DNA of 64,000 nt, from contig WAKB01000012.1 in NCBI GenBank assembly GCA_015523545.1, positions 1 to 64,000 on the forward strand, read 5' to 3'. The stretch's first letter is position 1, and each line of letters opens with the position of its first letter. Below, piece by piece: positions 26,686 through 34,117 of the stretch. The notes below the pieces were generated by a model, which was not told the DNA's origin, made no database searches, and worked only from the letters and a program-made list of their open reading frames with translations. This stretch comes from Candidatus Geothermarchaeota archaeon. Its GTDB lineage: Archaea > Thermoproteota > Nitrososphaeria > Geothermarchaeales > JDFR-13. The translations under genes and the position numbers were made by a program.

Positions 26686-28218
26686 CTATGGCTTGAGAAC
26701 CTCTACAACACTCTTAAGGCCATAGGTCTTGACGAAGTTGTATAGGAAGATCAGGAATCCTACTGCCATTATGAAAGCCCCTATAGCTGCTACTGACATG
26801 TATCCCGCATACTCACCGTTGAAGTACAGTGTCCTCCTAAGCATGCCAGCGGCCCCAGCGGCTCCCTGGCTGAGACCCATGACCACGGCACCGACGAAGA
26901 AGAGGACTATGTGTAGATATGAGAGCCTCCTATCCATCTCCTTACCAGTGAGGATCGGGGCTAGGGCGTAGATCGCCGCGAAGACCGTCAGGCTCAGCCC
27001 AGCCAGTAGCTGGATATGGCCATGTATCCCTATGACCCACTGGGTATTGTGGAAATACCTGTTCATAGCTATGTTTGCCTGTATCATGCCGGCGGAGCCG
27101 CCCATCGCATATCCAAGTATGGAGAGGACTATGGCGAGCAACGCTGGGCTGTATTCAACGGGTCTAGCCCGCCAGATAGTCATCAGGACTGCGAACATGG
27201 TAAGACCCATCGTTATCAGCTCGCCCCATGTGAATATCTGTCCCTGGACGAGTAGGAATAGTGGCTGTGGAGTATCGCTCATCATGTGGTGGTTCCAAAC
27301 GAACAGGCTTATCACCAGATCGGCCAGGATCACGCTCCTAACCACGTTCTCACCGAATAGAGGCTGGTTAGTAAGTAGCGGTACTAGGAAGTACCAGGTA
27401 GCAGCTGTGAATATCAGGACGTTGCCATCCGCTATGAGGTCTAGGCCCCACCAGAAGACGTTCTTATAGATCAGCGGGTCTATCAGGCTGGGGCTGAGCT
27501 CGTTACCCAAGACCTCCGTTATCCCATATAGGCCTATCGTGAGGGATACTAGTAGGAGGACAATAGCGTTGAGGGTAGTGTCTACACAGCCCCTAAATAC
27601 GCCGACCACGAAGACTGGATAGTTATTCACCCTTGGTAGATACTCCTTAATACCCTTGGTCTTGGCCTTCAGCTTATCCAGGTTGAATGCGAGTGTAAGG
27701 AGCTCCTTCGCTACATATCCAGGCCCACCAGCACCCCTCTGGGGGAGGAATATGGTGGCGAACATGTTGAAGAAGAACATGAGCACGGAGATGAAGATTA
27801 GGGAGCTTCCAAAACCGAACACTATCTGCTGGACACCATTATACTCAACCACTGGAAGGGGCCAGTAGAGCGTGTATAGGGGGCTGTAGCTGAATAGGAA
27901 GCCGGAGAGCCAGGTTATCAATACACCAGCCATCATGACATACCAAGCTAGGTTGGCGACCCACTCACTGTATAGATCCTTCTTAAGCACCACAGGCACG
28001 AGGTAGTAGAAGGCGCCCATAACCGCCATGTAGGCCCAGCCATATATACCTACGAAGGGGTGGACAGTCATCATGGCGTAGTAATGCTCAGGTGTGTAGA
28101 TCTCGGTTAAGAGGTTTAGTATGCGGAGCCTCATCAAGATGCCCTCTATACCCGCGACGCCCAGCCAGAAGACCCCTGCCAACACGTATTTAAGGGCTAG
28201 CTTCTCCCTCGGCCCCAT
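26686..28218 (-). CDS. Heme-copper oxidoreductase subunit I with Asp in place of a CuB/FeB His (NOR-like)
   Basis: 510 residues, about 12-14 membrane helices. Low-spin heme ligand His53 in 'MTVHPFVGIYGWAY'; His310-His311 in 'VWNHHMMSD' (two CuB/FeB ligands); His390, His399 and His401 in 'HNTQWVIGIHGHIQLL' (heme a3/b3 and second low-spin ligand). The remaining active-site His, in W-W-x-x-H of NORs or HPEVY of oxidases, is Asp260 in 'FWWGLDLIADG', with Asp264 where cNOR has its Glu. The sequence pattern is nearer NorB than oxygen reductases, and the covalent His-Tyr pair of oxidases is absent. It could reduce NO or O2, or be a divergent reductase with an unusual metal. Its gene starts 1 nt after the stop of subunit II. 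Confidence 0.85.
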   Translation of the reverse strand: MGPREKLALKYVLAGVFWLGVAGIEGILMRLRILNLLTEIYTPEHYYAMMTVHPFVGIYGWAYMAVMGAFYYLVPVVLKKDLYSEWVANLAWYVMMAGVLITWLSGFLFSYSPLYTLYWPLPVVEYNGVQQIVFGFGSSLIFISVLMFFFNMFATIFLPQRGAGGPGYVAKELLTLAFNLDKLKAKTKGIKEYLPRVNNYPVFVVGVFRGCVDTTLNAIVLLLVSLTIGLYGITEVLGNELSPSLIDPLIYKNVFWWGLDLIADGNVLIFTAATWYFLVPLLTNQPLFGENVVRSVILADLVISLFVWNHHMMSDTPQPLFLLVQGQIFTWGELITMGLTMFAVLMTIWRARPVEYSPALLAIVLSILGYAMGGSAGMIQANIAMNRYFHNTQWVIGIHGHIQLLAGLSLTVFAAIYALAPILTGKEMDRRLSYLHIVLFFVGAVVMGLSQGAAGAAGMLRRTLYFNGEYAGYMSVAAIGAFIMAVGFLIFLYNFVKTYGLKSVVEVLKP

Positions 28219-28219
28219 G

Positions 28220-28780
28220 CTAACCCACCTCCTCCACGACTATCGCGTCCTCGATATACATGTAGGGGTGCTCCGGCCCACTGTACTCTGTACTCCTGAT
28301 CGTATAGTTACCAGGCTCGGTGAAGACCCAGACCAGCCGGTTCTCATAGCCGGGCACGACCTGCATCTGGAAGACCAGCATACCATCCTCCCTGAAGACC
28401 CCGAAGCCGTAGGTCAGGTCCTCACTATACACCTTGAACTCGACGGGCTCCCCTAATGGGATGACTATCGGCTCCTCAGGAAGGATGAAGCTGTGGTTCT
28501 CCATCCTTATCACGATGGTCTTCACAGGCTCCTCATCCAGGTAGATGTTGTACTGCATCGAGGGTATCAGGGGGCTGAAGAAGATTATGTTCCCTATTAT
28601 AGCCACTGTTATCAGGCTGTACATCCATATCTTCTCACGCCTATCCATCCCCTTATGGACACCGCCGTCGGTCGATATCTTGGGGGGTTTACGAGTCTTG
28701 TAGATGAATAGTAGGATGACTATGGTGTAGGTTGTTATGAGACTGTAGTAGAACATCTCTACGGCCCATTGGACCTCCAT
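28220..28780 (-). CDS. Heme-copper oxidoreductase subunit II lacking CuA ligands
   Basis: 186 residues with two N-terminal membrane helices (about 8-27 and 50-70) and a cupredoxin domain. The CuA loop has the right spacing but changed residues: Ser163-x3-Ser167-x3-His171-x2-Met174 instead of C-x3-C-x3-H-x2-M, and Tyr124 in 'LTYGFGVF' where the first CuA His should be. It therefore cannot form CuA, as in quinol-type oxidases and some NOR small subunits. First gene of the pair, with a TATA-like 'agtatatac' shortly upstream on the minus strand. Confidence 0.82.
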   Translation of the reverse strand: MEVQWAVEMFYYSLITTYTIVILLFIYKTRKPPKISTDGGVHKGMDRREKIWMYSLITVAIIGNIIFFSPLIPSMQYNIYLDEEPVKTIVIRMENHSFILPEEPIVIPLGEPVEFKVYSEDLTYGFGVFREDGMLVFQMQVVPGYENRLVWVFTEPGNYTIRSTEYSGPEHPYMYIEDAIVVEEVG

Positions 28781-28934
28781 CTCAAACCCCCCGCATGTAT
28801 ATACTTACCTCGTTTCTGTATATATGGTATATCCCTAAGACCTTTGGAATATATGTTTTCTAAACCATTTCCAGCAGGACGATTTAATTATTATCCCTCC
28901 CTATCAACGCCATGGGCCTCAGGAGTGATGGGTC

Positions 28935-29537
28935 ATGGAGCTAGAAATTGTGGTGCCACTCGTCACAGCCGTTGTACAGATCTTCGCCATCATGGATCCG
29001 CCTGGGATCCTGCCCCTATACCTCAGCTTCATGTCCGGCCTAGAACGTGGGAGACATCTAAGGATTGTTAGGAGCATAGCCCTTGTATGCGCAGTATTGA
29101 TAACCGTATTCACCCTTGGCGGGGCCTACATACTTATGTTTTTCGGCGTTAGCGTAGCGGCTACACGTATAGGCGGTGGGGTCCTACTCATGGCTATAGC
29201 CATAGACATGCTGGGAGGGCTCCCCAAGGCTAAGAAGATATCGCCTGAGGAGATGGCTGTAGTGCCTATATCAACACCCCTCTTAGTCGGCCCAGGGACA
29301 ATCACGACCCTGATCCTCCTAACAACTGTCTACCCCATATACCTAGTCCTCCTGGCCGGCTACCTAGTCGTCGGAGCCACCTACCTTATGCTTAGGTATG
29401 TGGATAAGCTGTACAGCATACTGGGGCCTGGCGTTATAAAGACGTTCGGCCGTCTAATGTCGATAATAGTAGCCTCGATAGCGGCCGAGATGATCTTCAA
29501 GGGTGTTGAGGAGTATATGTCTAGGCTACTTGGGTAG
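28935..29537 (+). CDS. MarC family membrane protein
   Basis: 200 residues, six membrane helices. 'FAIMDPPGILPLYLSFM' and 'VPISTPLLVGPGTITTLILL' are the two MarC family signatures (duplicated half-repeats). Function of the family is not established. A 'gatttaattatta' AT-rich box lies at 28880-28893. It overlaps the convergent surface-protein gene by 12 bp. Confidence 0.88.
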   Translation: MELEIVVPLVTAVVQIFAIMDPPGILPLYLSFMSGLERGRHLRIVRSIALVCAVLITVFTLGGAYILMFFGVSVAATRIGGGVLLMAIAIDMLGGLPKAKKISPEEMAVVPISTPLLVGPGTITTLILLTTVYPIYLVLLAGYLVVGATYLMLRYVDKLYSILGPGVIKTFGRLMSIIVASIAAEMIFKGVEEYMSRLLG

Positions 29538-30383
29538 CCTACCACTCCTAAGGATATAAAGGGCTACACCAGCCCCTACAATACCCACAGCAACTAGGCC
29601 GATGAGTATCCATAGACCTGTCTCAGCCGACTCATTACTAGGCTCCACATCTCCGCTAGGCTCTAGGCTATCATCACTAGTCCCACCAGTCTCACTGGAT
29701 GTATCCTGGTCATCCCCATCGATCACACCAGGCGTCGTATCGGGATCCACTACCGGGGTGTCCTCAGGGGCTGTATCTGGGGCTTCCCAGCCCTCACCCG
29801 CGTAGTCAACCGCTAGGTAGATACCCTGCCAGTTGAATAGGGCGGTAACGTTCAGGAGGCTGGGTGTGGATCCGCTCAATATGGATGTGTTTGTAGCCTC
29901 CCCTGTAAAGATCATCGTGTTTCCCGATACGCTATAGTTGCCATATCCTTCGTCGACCCTGTAGTAGTCGACTAGTAGCTCCCAGTAGAAGGTGGTGAAT
30001 ACGTATCCATCCCCAGATGGGGCGTCGCTATAGGTGTATAGCGTCCTAACGCTGAGATCGACTTCCTCCCCGCTAGGCCCATTCATCTTAAACATCATTA
30101 GTACACGCATAAGTAGGCCTGATGCGTTGCTTGCGAAGCTGCTGGCTTCGAACCCCTCTAGGGGTTTATCCGCCATCTCAACCTCTATACTGAAGCTGTT
30201 ATCCTCCAAGGTTATTGAGCCACGTATAACATCTACTTTATCCATCAGGTCTCCAAACTCTCCGAGGTTATCCGCCAGGTAGTCCACTCCAGAGCCATCC
30301 GTGAAGCTATAGGTCTCTGCAGAGACCCCGGGTAGGAGTAGGATGGGGATCAGGACTAGGACGAATAGTCTCTTATTACTCAG
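29526..30383 (-). CDS. Stalked surface protein with signal peptide; CTG start
   Basis: 285 residues if started at CTG 30383. In frame upstream is a TAG at codon -2, and between it and GTG 30287 there is no ATG, GTG or TTG. This stretch encodes a classical signal peptide (basic 'SNKR', then 'LFVLVLIPILLLPG', cleavage after 'VSA'). A six-base SD 'gaggtg' ends eight bases before the CTG. The mature part is beta-rich, followed by an Asp/Thr/Ser/Pro-rich linker (about 205-245) and a C-terminal membrane helix with basic tail, the architecture of archaeal stalk proteins. Family not recognised. Without the extension (start at 30287) the protein would have no export signal. Confidence 0.6.
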   Translation of the reverse strand: MSNKRLFVLVLIPILLLPGVSAETYSFTDGSGVDYLADNLGEFGDLMDKVDVIRGSITLEDNSFSIEVEMADKPLEGFEASSFASNASGLLMRVLMMFKMNGPSGEEVDLSVRTLYTYSDAPSGDGYVFTTFYWELLVDYYRVDEGYGNYSVSGNTMIFTGEATNTSILSGSTPSLLNVTALFNWQGIYLAVDYAGEGWEAPDTAPEDTPVVDPDTTPGVIDGDDQDTSSETGGTSDDSLEPSGDVEPSNESAETGLWILIGLVAVGIVGAGVALYILRSGRLPK

Positions 30384-30391
30384 TCTCTAAA

Positions 30392-30397
30392 CACCTC
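30392..30397 (-). promoter_or_regulatory. Shine-Dalgarno that decides the CTG start
   Basis: Minus-strand 'gaggtg' is fully complementary to archaeal anti-SD and eight bases from CTG 30383; it follows a TATA-like run 'atatatagtatatag' on the minus strand near 30412-30428. Confidence 0.5.
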
Positions 30398-30451
30398 TCC
30401 CGCCCTAATAGGGCTATATACTATATATGCATGGCGACCCGTCTACGGGTA

Positions 30452-31831
30452 TTAAGCGGGTACCCTGCGGAATAGATACCTCTCAACCTGTAGATACTGC
30501 TCCCCATCACGCTTATAGAATACCGCTTCATAGCGCCGGTCACCACTTATAGCTTCGAAGATCTTCTCGTCACCAGAGACATCCCTGGGTATCAGGGGTA
30601 TTGAGACCTCGTAGCTCCTCCCACTATACTTGAGTATGAGTATACCACCCATCCTCTCAACCCTGGCTCTGAAGCCGCCCTTAAAGCTCTCATAGGTGCC
30701 CACCAGACTGTTTAGAGCCTCGTCGATTAGTAGGGGTTCGAACTCTAGTGGGTTCCTTCCGAGGGCCCTGGCCAATATGTATAGCCCGGCGCTCGACATG
30801 GGGTAGCCAGTCCCGTTAGACATGACGGCGACGCCTACCCCCTCATCCCTGTTATAGGCCATGTAGGCCGTGTAGACGAGTACCGAGCCGCTATGCCCAT
30901 ACAGCTCTAGCCCGCCTATGACGGTCTTTGATAGGCCTAGGCAGTAATACTCCTCCCTATTGAGTAGCGAGGTCCTTATCCTGGGCTTCTCAAGCTCCTC
31001 CACCACATCCCTCGGAAGACTGTCTCCGCCCCTGTTAAGCATAGCCATGAGGAAGCGTGACATGTCCACGGCATTGGTTATCATACCTCCATCGGCCCCG
31101 AGGGGTGGTATCCTAGCCCTCCTCAACCCCTCCCTGCCGACCACATATGGCGTGGCCATCAAACCCTTGTCTCTAGGTCTACCAATAGCGGTGCTATCCA
31201 TACCTAGCCTCTCTAGGACATACTTCCTAAGGGCATCCTCATACCTCATCCCTGTGGCCTTCTCGATAGCTAACCCAACGAGGACGAATCCCTCGTTGAG
31301 ATAGAAATACTTCTCACCGGGCCATGCAAGGGCCCAGTCCCTCCAGCCCTCCATGAAGGATAGTATGTCCTCTGGCCCCGAGATGGGTAGGTAGCTGGGC
31401 GACTCACCTACATACCCCCTCAGTAGGCTCTCCGCATAGGCTAGTGCGGCTACCCCAGAGGTGTGGCTGAGGAGATGCCATATCATAACCTCCTCACCCC
31501 CTATCTCCATATCGATGGCTACGTATCGTGATATGGGGTCGTCGAGGGATAATATTCCCTCCCTATGGAGCATGAGCACCGTTAGGGCGGTGAAGGTCTT
31601 CGTTATGCTCCCGACCCCGTAGAGCGTCTCAGGCGTCGCCGGGAGGCCCTCCTCCACATCCCTATAGCCAACGGCACCAGTAAGTTTTTCAACATCCCTC
31701 CACACGACTGCATAGCTGGCGCTCGGGGGTCTTCCACCCAGCTTCTCGAGGAGGAAGGACTCTATTCCCCTCTTTAGGCTATCCATGTAGGTGGTGTTGT
31801 GGCTAGGGGATATTTCAATCCGGCTTCCCAT
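30452..31831 (-). CDS. Beta-lactamase class C-like serine hydrolase
   Basis: 459 residues. Catalytic Ser and Lys in 'GSITKTF' (S-x-x-K, about residue 74), Tyr in 'YLNEGFVL' (Y-x-N, about 174), and 'YGHSGSV' (H-x-G, about 314) of the PF00144 family. The C-terminal 100 residues form an extra beta domain. No signal peptide is visible, so it may be cytosolic, as several archaeal esterase/peptidase members are. Substrate unknown; D-aminopeptidase or esterase are family alternatives. The start may also be the ATG at 31783 (codon 17). Confidence 0.85.
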   Translation of the reverse strand: MGSRIEISPSHNTTYMDSLKRGIESFLLEKLGGRPPSASYAVVWRDVEKLTGAVGYRDVEEGLPATPETLYGVGSITKTFTALTVLMLHREGILSLDDPISRYVAIDMEIGGEEVMIWHLLSHTSGVAALAYAESLLRGYVGESPSYLPISGPEDILSFMEGWRDWALAWPGEKYFYLNEGFVLVGLAIEKATGMRYEDALRKYVLERLGMDSTAIGRPRDKGLMATPYVVGREGLRRARIPPLGADGGMITNAVDMSRFLMAMLNRGGDSLPRDVVEELEKPRIRTSLLNREEYYCLGLSKTVIGGLELYGHSGSVLVYTAYMAYNRDEGVGVAVMSNGTGYPMSSAGLYILARALGRNPLEFEPLLIDEALNSLVGTYESFKGGFRARVERMGGILILKYSGRSYEVSIPLIPRDVSGDEKIFEAISGDRRYEAVFYKRDGEQYLQVERYLFRRVPA

Positions 31832-31843
31832 TAATAGGTTGGC

Positions 31844-32428
31844 ATGGTTTATCCCCGCCGAGGGAGAGTTATTGATATTATGTCTGGCCAGAGCGGTGGG
31901 CGTATAGAGAAGGATCTATACTACCTCGAGATAGCTAAGGCAGTCTCGATGAGGAGCCCCTGTACAAGGGCGCACTACGGGGCTATAGTGGTGGTTAAGG
32001 ACGCAATCGTATCCACCGGCTACAACGGTCCTGTAAGAGGTGGCGTCAACTGCTACGAGGTCGGGGGATGTATAAAGGATATACTCAACCTTCCACATGG
32101 CACTGCCTACGACCTATGCCCAGCCGTCCATGCGGAGGAGAACTGTATAATAAACGCTGCTAGGAACGGCGCCTCGGTATATGGGGGGACACTCTACCTC
32201 TACGGGATAGACCCAAAGACGGGGGAGGTCCTCGACGCGAAGCCATGTGAGAGGTGTAGGAGGGCCATCATAAACAGCGGCATCTCACTCGTTGTAACCA
32301 TGGGCAGAGACGGGAAGATTAGATACTACGAGGTTGAGAAATGGGTGGAGGAGGATACTAAGTGGTACCTCAGGAACCTAGAGCTAGCCCTTAGAGGTGA
32401 GCTAGATAGATTAGGTAAAAAAGATTAG
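31844..32428 (+). CDS. dCMP/deoxycytidylate deaminase family protein
   Basis: 194 residues. Zinc motif 'VHAEENCIINAARNG' (H-A-E with catalytic Glu) and 'KPCERCRRAIINSGI' (C-x2-C), preceded by 'RSPCTRAHYGAIVVVKDAIVSTGYNGPV', as in dCMP deaminases and ComEB. It supplies dUMP for thymidylate synthesis. The family usually starts just before 'YLEIAKAVSMRS', so ATG 31880 (after a 'tttatcc' box at 31851) is an alternative start. An insert of about 20 residues ('EVGGCIKDILNLPHGTAYD') before the HAE motif resembles viral/phage-type dCMP deaminases. Confidence 0.85.
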   Translation: MVYPRRGRVIDIMSGQSGGRIEKDLYYLEIAKAVSMRSPCTRAHYGAIVVVKDAIVSTGYNGPVRGGVNCYEVGGCIKDILNLPHGTAYDLCPAVHAEENCIINAARNGASVYGGTLYLYGIDPKTGEVLDAKPCERCRRAIINSGISLVVTMGRDGKIRYYEVEKWVEEDTKWYLRNLELALRGELDRLGKKD

Positions 32429-32440
32429 GGTATTGGGCGA

Positions 32441-33037
32441 CTACTCATAGACCTGGAGAGCGCCCTTAAGGTTCATGAAGGAGTGGCCATAGCCGCAGAC
32501 GACGTAACAGACAAAGTCGAATACACCGGTCTTATCCGCCTTGAAGACCACTGTGTGCTGGTTAATGGCGTCCTGAGGCTCATTCTGGAAGAACTCCTGT
32601 AATGTCTTGGCAGTACCGCTGAATGCCCTGTAGTTAGTGGCTACTGTTACTCCATAGCCTATAATCTGTAATCCGTGATCAACCTGGTTATTCTCCAAGG
32701 CCTCCATTATCCTCTGCTCTAGTGGACCATTATCTAGGCCACCTACACCCCTCTGCTTACTCTCCTCCTCCAGTGGGCCGTAAAAGTCCTCGGCAAAGGA
32801 TCTGGCGTTGAGGAAGATTATCTTTAGGGTCGTCCCCTTCTTAACCATGATCTTGTCCACGGGGTTGTAGTTCGAGTCGTATATCTTGAAGCCCCAGTAG
32901 TAGCCAATAACTATGTATGTCTCCTCACCAGCCTCTTCCCCGCCTGTCTCACCAGCGGGGCTACTCATCATGTAGTAGCCAGCAATTGCTGCTATAAGGA
33001 TAACGATGGCGACACCTGCAATAACCTTCTGATCCAT
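32441..33037 (-). CDS. Membrane-anchored CuA-domain protein (subunit II-like)
   Basis: 198 residues: one N-terminal membrane helix (about 5-23), an acidic linker, then a cupredoxin domain with a full CuA ligand set: His121 ('DHGLQI'), Cys177, Cys181, His185 and Met188 (C-x3-C-x3-H-x2-M). About 25-30 extra residues (80-118, 'EDFYGPLEEESKQRG') precede the first His and are unusual for CoxB. It could be an electron donor to the CuA-less heme-copper pair at 26686-28780, or subunit II of another oxidase encoded elsewhere. It is monocistronic with a palindrome over its promoter. Confidence 0.85.
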   Translation of the reverse strand: MDQKVIAGVAIVILIAAIAGYYMMSSPAGETGGEEAGEETYIVIGYYWGFKIYDSNYNPVDKIMVKKGTTLKIIFLNARSFAEDFYGPLEEESKQRGVGGLDNGPLEQRIMEALENNQVDHGLQIIGYGVTVATNYRAFSGTAKTLQEFFQNEPQDAINQHTVVFKADKTGVFDFVCYVVCGYGHSFMNLKGALQVYE

Positions 33038-33083
33038 ACCGCTTCACCACCGGTCTTAGCTGTCCACAATCTGATATCCATCT

Positions 33084-33106
33084 GGGGAGGATTTAATCAA
33101 TCCCCC
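33084..33106 (-). promoter_or_regulatory. Palindrome across the CuA gene promoter
   Basis: Imperfect inverted repeat: left arm 'ggggaggatt' and right arm 'aatccccc' around 'taatc', covering the minus-strand TATA-like 'gattaaatcc'. Predicted transcription start near 33067, so a protein bound here would block or help initiation. Confidence 0.4.
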
Positions 33107-33159
33107 TAATTACTTAGGATAAGAGTATTTACTACCAGGGTAAAAATGGGGGGAGGGGT

Positions 33160-33594
33160 CTAATCCGCCTTGGCGAAGAATTCTATATCGGTTATAATCC
33201 CCCTACGCTCCTCCTCCGGCTTAAGAACAGGCTTCAGAACCTCTCCCGGCTCTGCCTCGGGATCGACCCTGTGTATGAAGCCTCCCTGTGTCTCCTCACC
33301 ACCTACAATGCCCTTCACATAGCCATAGGCGACCTTCTCACCACCCCTATCCAGAACCGTCTTGGCAACTAGTATGAATGCCTCCACCGGGCTGTAATCC
33401 CTGAGCTCGTTGAAGCAGTGGGGACAGTAGGCAGTCGGGGGTAGGAAGTACACCCTACACTCGTCGCAGCGTGACGCCACGACCACGCCCTTCTTAATGT
33501 TCTCGGCGAATATCTTTCCAGCCCTACCCGTGGGGTAGATATATCCGGGGACATCCACCTTAAACCTATACTCCATACCACTACACCTCCTCAA
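33160..33594 (-). CDS. DUF35 Zn-ribbon/OB-fold protein (partner of thiolase), copy b
   Basis: 144 residues. Rubredoxin-like zinc ribbon 'CDECRVYFLPPTAYCPHCF' (about 37-55) and a following OB-fold with 'GGFIHRVD'. DUF35 proteins bind CoA substrates and hold thiolase-fold enzymes with HMG-CoA synthase or act as acyl-CoA-binding partners of aldolase-type thiolases. The gene overlaps copy a by 14 nt and ends the four-gene operon. Zinc ligands are all present. Confidence 0.85.
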   Translation of the reverse strand: MRRCSGMEYRFKVDVPGYIYPTGRAGKIFAENIKKGVVVASRCDECRVYFLPPTAYCPHCFNELRDYSPVEAFILVAKTVLDRGGEKVAYGYVKGIVGGEETQGGFIHRVDPEAEPGEVLKPVLKPEEERRGIITDIEFFAKAD

Positions 33595-34117
33595 TAGGCT
33601 CGAAGTAGAGGATATCGTTTACCGAGCCAGTCCTCTCCTCGGGCGGCCTCCATACAGCCCTCACCCTCTTACCGAATATCTTCATGCTCTTGACGTCCTC
33701 CGGGGATACCTTTCCAAGCCTATGTAGTATCCCTATGCCAGGCGATGCCCCCTCCAGCTCTATAACAGCTATTATTATAGGCTCCTCCACCCTTCCCCTA
33801 TCAGCAGATATATAGCTAACCACGGCTGTGTTCACCCTACCAGTGTCTCCAACCTCCACCCACTCGTCTGTGGTGCGGAAGCAGTGGTGGCAGACCTCCC
33901 TTGGCGGGACGTAGATCCTCTCACAGTTGTTACATTTCCTGCCATAGATCTTCCCCTCCTTGAGCCCCTCAAGATACTTGCCTAGATACTTTCCTAGGCT
34001 CCATCTATACCAAGCCTCTAGACTATCCTCGGTATATGGTATAGCCCCACTCCTTAGATCCTCCGTCTTATATGGGGTTCCCTCCGGATTCTTTGACCTA
34101 GTCTCCATCAGGCTCAC
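33581..34117 (-). CDS. DUF35 Zn-ribbon/OB-fold protein, copy a
   Basis: 178 residues. N-terminal helical extension (about 1-60) and zinc ribbon 'CNNCERIYVPPREVCHHCF', then OB-fold 'DTGRVNTAVVSYISADRGRVEEPIIIAVIELEGASPGIGILHRLG'. Longer than copy b by an N-terminal part that, in characterised DUF35 proteins, contacts the thiolase. Overlaps the thiolase stop by 4 nt, which suggests stoichiometric expression. Confidence 0.85.
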   Translation of the reverse strand: MSLMETRSKNPEGTPYKTEDLRSGAIPYTEDSLEAWYRWSLGKYLGKYLEGLKEGKIYGRKCNNCERIYVPPREVCHHCFRTTDEWVEVGDTGRVNTAVVSYISADRGRVEEPIIIAVIELEGASPGIGILHRLGKVSPEDVKSMKIFGKRVRAVWRPPEERTGSVNDILYFEPIEEV

